64,000 nucleotides of DNA from Mesorhizobium ciceri biovar biserrulae WSM1271 (lineage in GTDB: Bacteria; Pseudomonadota; Alphaproteobacteria; Rhizobiales; Rhizobiaceae). Shown here one piece after another: positions 62,198-64,000 of the stretch. A program made the translations under genes and the position numbers. Every line of letters begins with the position of its first letter. The first letter of the stretch is position 1. The notes below the pieces were generated by a model. It did no database searches and was not told where the DNA came from. It worked only from the letters and a program-made list of their open reading frames with translations. The stretch lies in NCBI RefSeq assembly GCF_000185905.1, contig NC_014923.1, positions 4,053,501-4,117,500 of the forward strand, given 5' to 3'.

Positions 62198-62920
62198 TCA
62201 ATCGTCCGCGACGACCGTGCAGCGGCCGCCGCCCCTCAGAATATCGCCGAAACCACCTTTTTCGTGGATCGAATAGACGATTATCGGAATGTTGTTTTCG
62301 CGCGCAAGTGCAATCGCTGCAGTATCCATGATGGAAAGGCCGCGATTTATGACTTCGCCATGGCTGATGCGCTCGAAACGCGTCGCATTCGGGTCCTTCT
62401 TCGGGTCCGCCGAGTAGACGCCGTCGACCTGAGTACCCTTGAACAGTGCGTCGGCGCCAATTTCAGCCGCGCGGAGGGCGGCGGCCGAATCAGTGGTGAA
62501 GAACGGATTGCCGGTGCCGCCGGCGAAGATCACCACCTTGCCCTGGTTCATGTAGGCAGTCGCCTGGCGCTGCGAAAAGCTCTCGCAAAGTTCGGGCATG
62601 GCGATCGCCGAAAGCACCACGGCGTCGACGCCGATCTTGTTCAACGACGTGCGCAGCGCCAGCGAGTTGATCACCGTGGCAAGCATGCCCATGTGGTCGC
62701 CGGTGACACGGTCGCCGCCCTTGGAGGCAACCGCCACGCCGCGAAAGATGTTGCCGCCGCCGATGACGACGCCGACCTCGATGCCCAATGCACGCGCCTC
62801 GGCGATGTCGCCGGCGATGCGATCCACCACTGAAACGTCGATGCCGAAATGCTGCTCGCCCATCAATGCTTCGCCCGACGCTTTCAACAAGACACGTCGG
62901 TAGAGGGGCTTCACCGTCAT
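62198..62920 (-). CDS. pyrH: UMP kinase
   Basis: A 240-residue amino-acid-kinase-fold enzyme phosphorylating UMP. VLLKASGEALMG opens the chain, VVIGGGNIFRG binds nucleotide, and VIFAGGTGNPFFTTDSAAAL is the family hallmark. ATG 62920 has AAGAGG upstream and gives the standard N-terminus; the frame stays open further upstream without similarity. It heads the pyrH-frr-uppS-cdsA-rseP-bamA-lpx block. Confidence 0.96.
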   Translation of the reverse strand: MTVKPLYRRVLLKASGEALMGEQHFGIDVSVVDRIAGDIAEARALGIEVGVVIGGGNIFRGVAVASKGGDRVTGDHMGMLATVINSLALRTSLNKIGVDAVVLSAIAMPELCESFSQRQATAYMNQGKVVIFAGGTGNPFFTTDSAAALRAAEIGADALFKGTQVDGVYSADPKKDPNATRFERISHGEVINRGLSIMDTAAIALARENNIPIIVYSIHEKGGFGDILRGGGRCTVVADD

Positions 62921-63067
62921 CTGGGCCTCTTCATTTGCATGTGGCGCGTTCCGGTGGCTACCCTCGCGCAGGCGCCGCCTCGAAACAATGGCGTTCCGAT
63001 ACACGAAGGGCGCCGCGATGTCACGCGGCGCCCAAACGGCAAATTCGCCGGTTTCCTGTCCCATCAA

Positions 63068-64000
63068 TCAATTGGTGGACACGCTGGCCGACTCTCCTTC
63101 GATAAGCCCCGGTGACACGTAGTTGGAGGGCTTGTCGCCGGTTGTCGCGCCGCCGGTGACGCGCGCCTGTATCTGCGCGCCGAAATAGGAATAGGGAAAC
63201 GGCGCTGGAGTTCTGCTGACCCTCTCCAGCCGGTCGCGATGCGCTTTCGGAATCTCGAAATCCAGCGCGCCAAGATTGTCCTGCATTTGGCTGAGCGTCG
63301 TCGCACCGAGAATGACGGTCGCGATCCCCGGCTGCGTCGCCACCCAGTTGAGCGCGACCTGAGGCATGCTGCGGCCGATCTCGGATGCGACCTTCTCGAG
63401 TTCGGCCACGATAGCCCAGTTGCGTTGCGTGAACTTTTGGAAACCCGGATGTGTCGAGTTGCGAAATCCGTCGAGCCGGCCCGCGTTTCCGGCCTGAGCC
63501 GGCCGATACTTGCCGCTCAGCAGTCCGCTGGCCAGCGGGCTCCACACCATGATGCCGGCGCCATGGCGCGTGCCGAATGGCACGAACTCATTCTCGATTG
63601 CGCGTTCGGCCAATGAATATTCGAGCTGTAGCGCCGAAACCGGCTCATATCCGCGCAATTCGGCGATCGCCTGTGCGCGGCCCGCATACCAGGTGGGCAC
63701 ATCCGAAAGGCCGACATGGCGCACCTTGCCCATCCGAACCAGGTCGTCCAGCGTGCGCATGACCTCCTCGGCCGGGGTCAGCCTGTCCCAGACATGCATG
63801 AGATAGAGATCGATATAGTCGGTCCCCAACCGTTTCAGCGAAGCATCGACGGCCCGCATGATGTTCTTGCGGCCATTGCCGCCGGCATTCGGATTGCCGG
63901 GCTGCATGTTCATGGTGAACTTGCTGGCGATCACCGCCATGTCGCGCAAGCCGCGCTCGGCGATGAATTCGCCAAGCCAGGCTTCGGCCGTGCCGTCTGT
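63068..64000 (-). CDS. Aldo/keto reductase, C-terminal part (truncated by the window edge)
   Basis: 310 residues of an aldo/keto reductase are visible and the frame runs open to base 64000, so the N-terminus (including the catalytic Tyr) lies outside. Seen are the catalytic Lys region AVIASKFTM, the His region YIDLYLMHVWD, VRHVGLSDVPTWYAGRAQAI, and the NADPH part ATVILGATTLSQMQDNLGAL. The layout suits the group of MsrK/YajO/Tas-like reductases. Substrate unknown. Confidence 0.9.
   Translation of the reverse strand, partial: TDGTAEAWLGEFIAERGLRDMAVIASKFTMNMQPGNPNAGGNGRKNIMRAVDASLKRLGTDYIDLYLMHVWDRLTPAEEVMRTLDDLVRMGKVRHVGLSDVPTWYAGRAQAIAELRGYEPVSALQLEYSLAERAIENEFVPFGTRHGAGIMVWSPLASGLLSGKYRPAQAGNAGRLDGFRNSTHPGFQKFTQRNWAIVAELEKVASEIGRSMPQVALNWVATQPGIATVILGATTLSQMQDNLGALDFEIPKAHRDRLERVSRTPAPFPYSYFGAQIQARVTGGATTGDKPSNYVSPGLIEGESASVSTN

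Overview
The window is an alphaproteobacterial chromosome segment, most likely Mesorhizobium or a close relative in the Phyllobacteriaceae (Hyphomicrobiales). I base this on high GC with strong GC bias at third codon positions, on the gene order secG-tpiA-ppiD-trpD-trpC-moaC-moeA ... lexA-comEC-gltX-gltA-lpxB-lpxI-lpxA-fabZ-lpxD-bamA-rseP-cdsA-uppS-frr-pyrH, and on a GTTC-N7-GTTC type LexA operator upstream of lexA. No rRNA, tRNA, CRISPR array, insertion sequence or integrase was seen. The genus is inferred from memory of synteny, not from a search.

Left part (1-18300), mixed accessory and housekeeping genes: the end of mobA and mobB (molybdenum cofactor); a polar amino acid ABC transporter with binding protein and two permeases but no ATPase gene; a beta-hydroxyacid dehydrogenase; an AlkD-like glycosylase; a periplasmic DUF3299 protein; an Lrp/AsnC regulator; a uracil-DNA-glycosylase-like protein, a GST and a membrane-anchored SNase-type nuclease; a sensor histidine kinase; cobT; a DUF1289 protein with a membrane aspartic protease; dusA; a SARP/BTAD-type regulator with TolB-like and TPR parts divergent from an EamA transporter; and a frameshifted membrane protein next to a DUF1194 (VWA) protein, then a DUF982 protein.

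Centre (18300-29350): a seven-gene minus-strand operon for peptide scavenging (M17 aminopeptidase, proline-iminopeptidase-like hydrolase, binding protein, two permeases, two ATPases) with a divergent LysR/GcvA-type regulator. An NCS1 nucleobase/hydantoin-type transporter follows, preceded by a leader that can fold into a multi-stem structure containing its ribosome binding site.

Right part (29350-64000), the conserved core block: DUF1697, pyrG, an L,D-transpeptidase, secG, tpiA, ppiD, trpD, trpC, moaC, moeA. A tryptophan-degradation module (kynB-like formamidase, anthranilate/benzoate-CoA ligase, kynA, kynU) sits between moeA and lexA, so genes using anthranilate for tryptophan synthesis lie close to genes returning tryptophan to anthranilate. 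Then come lexA with an SOS operator in its promoter, comEC, gltX, gltA, and a continuous minus-strand envelope/translation block from pyrH through frr, uppS, cdsA, rseP, bamA, lpxD, fabZ, lpxA and lpxI to lpxB. The window ends inside an aldo/keto reductase gene.

I did not find a clearly new system. The best leads are the structured leader of the NCS1 transporter, the kyn/anthranilyl-CoA module inside the trp-lexA block, and the frameshifted membrane protein beside the VWA gene.
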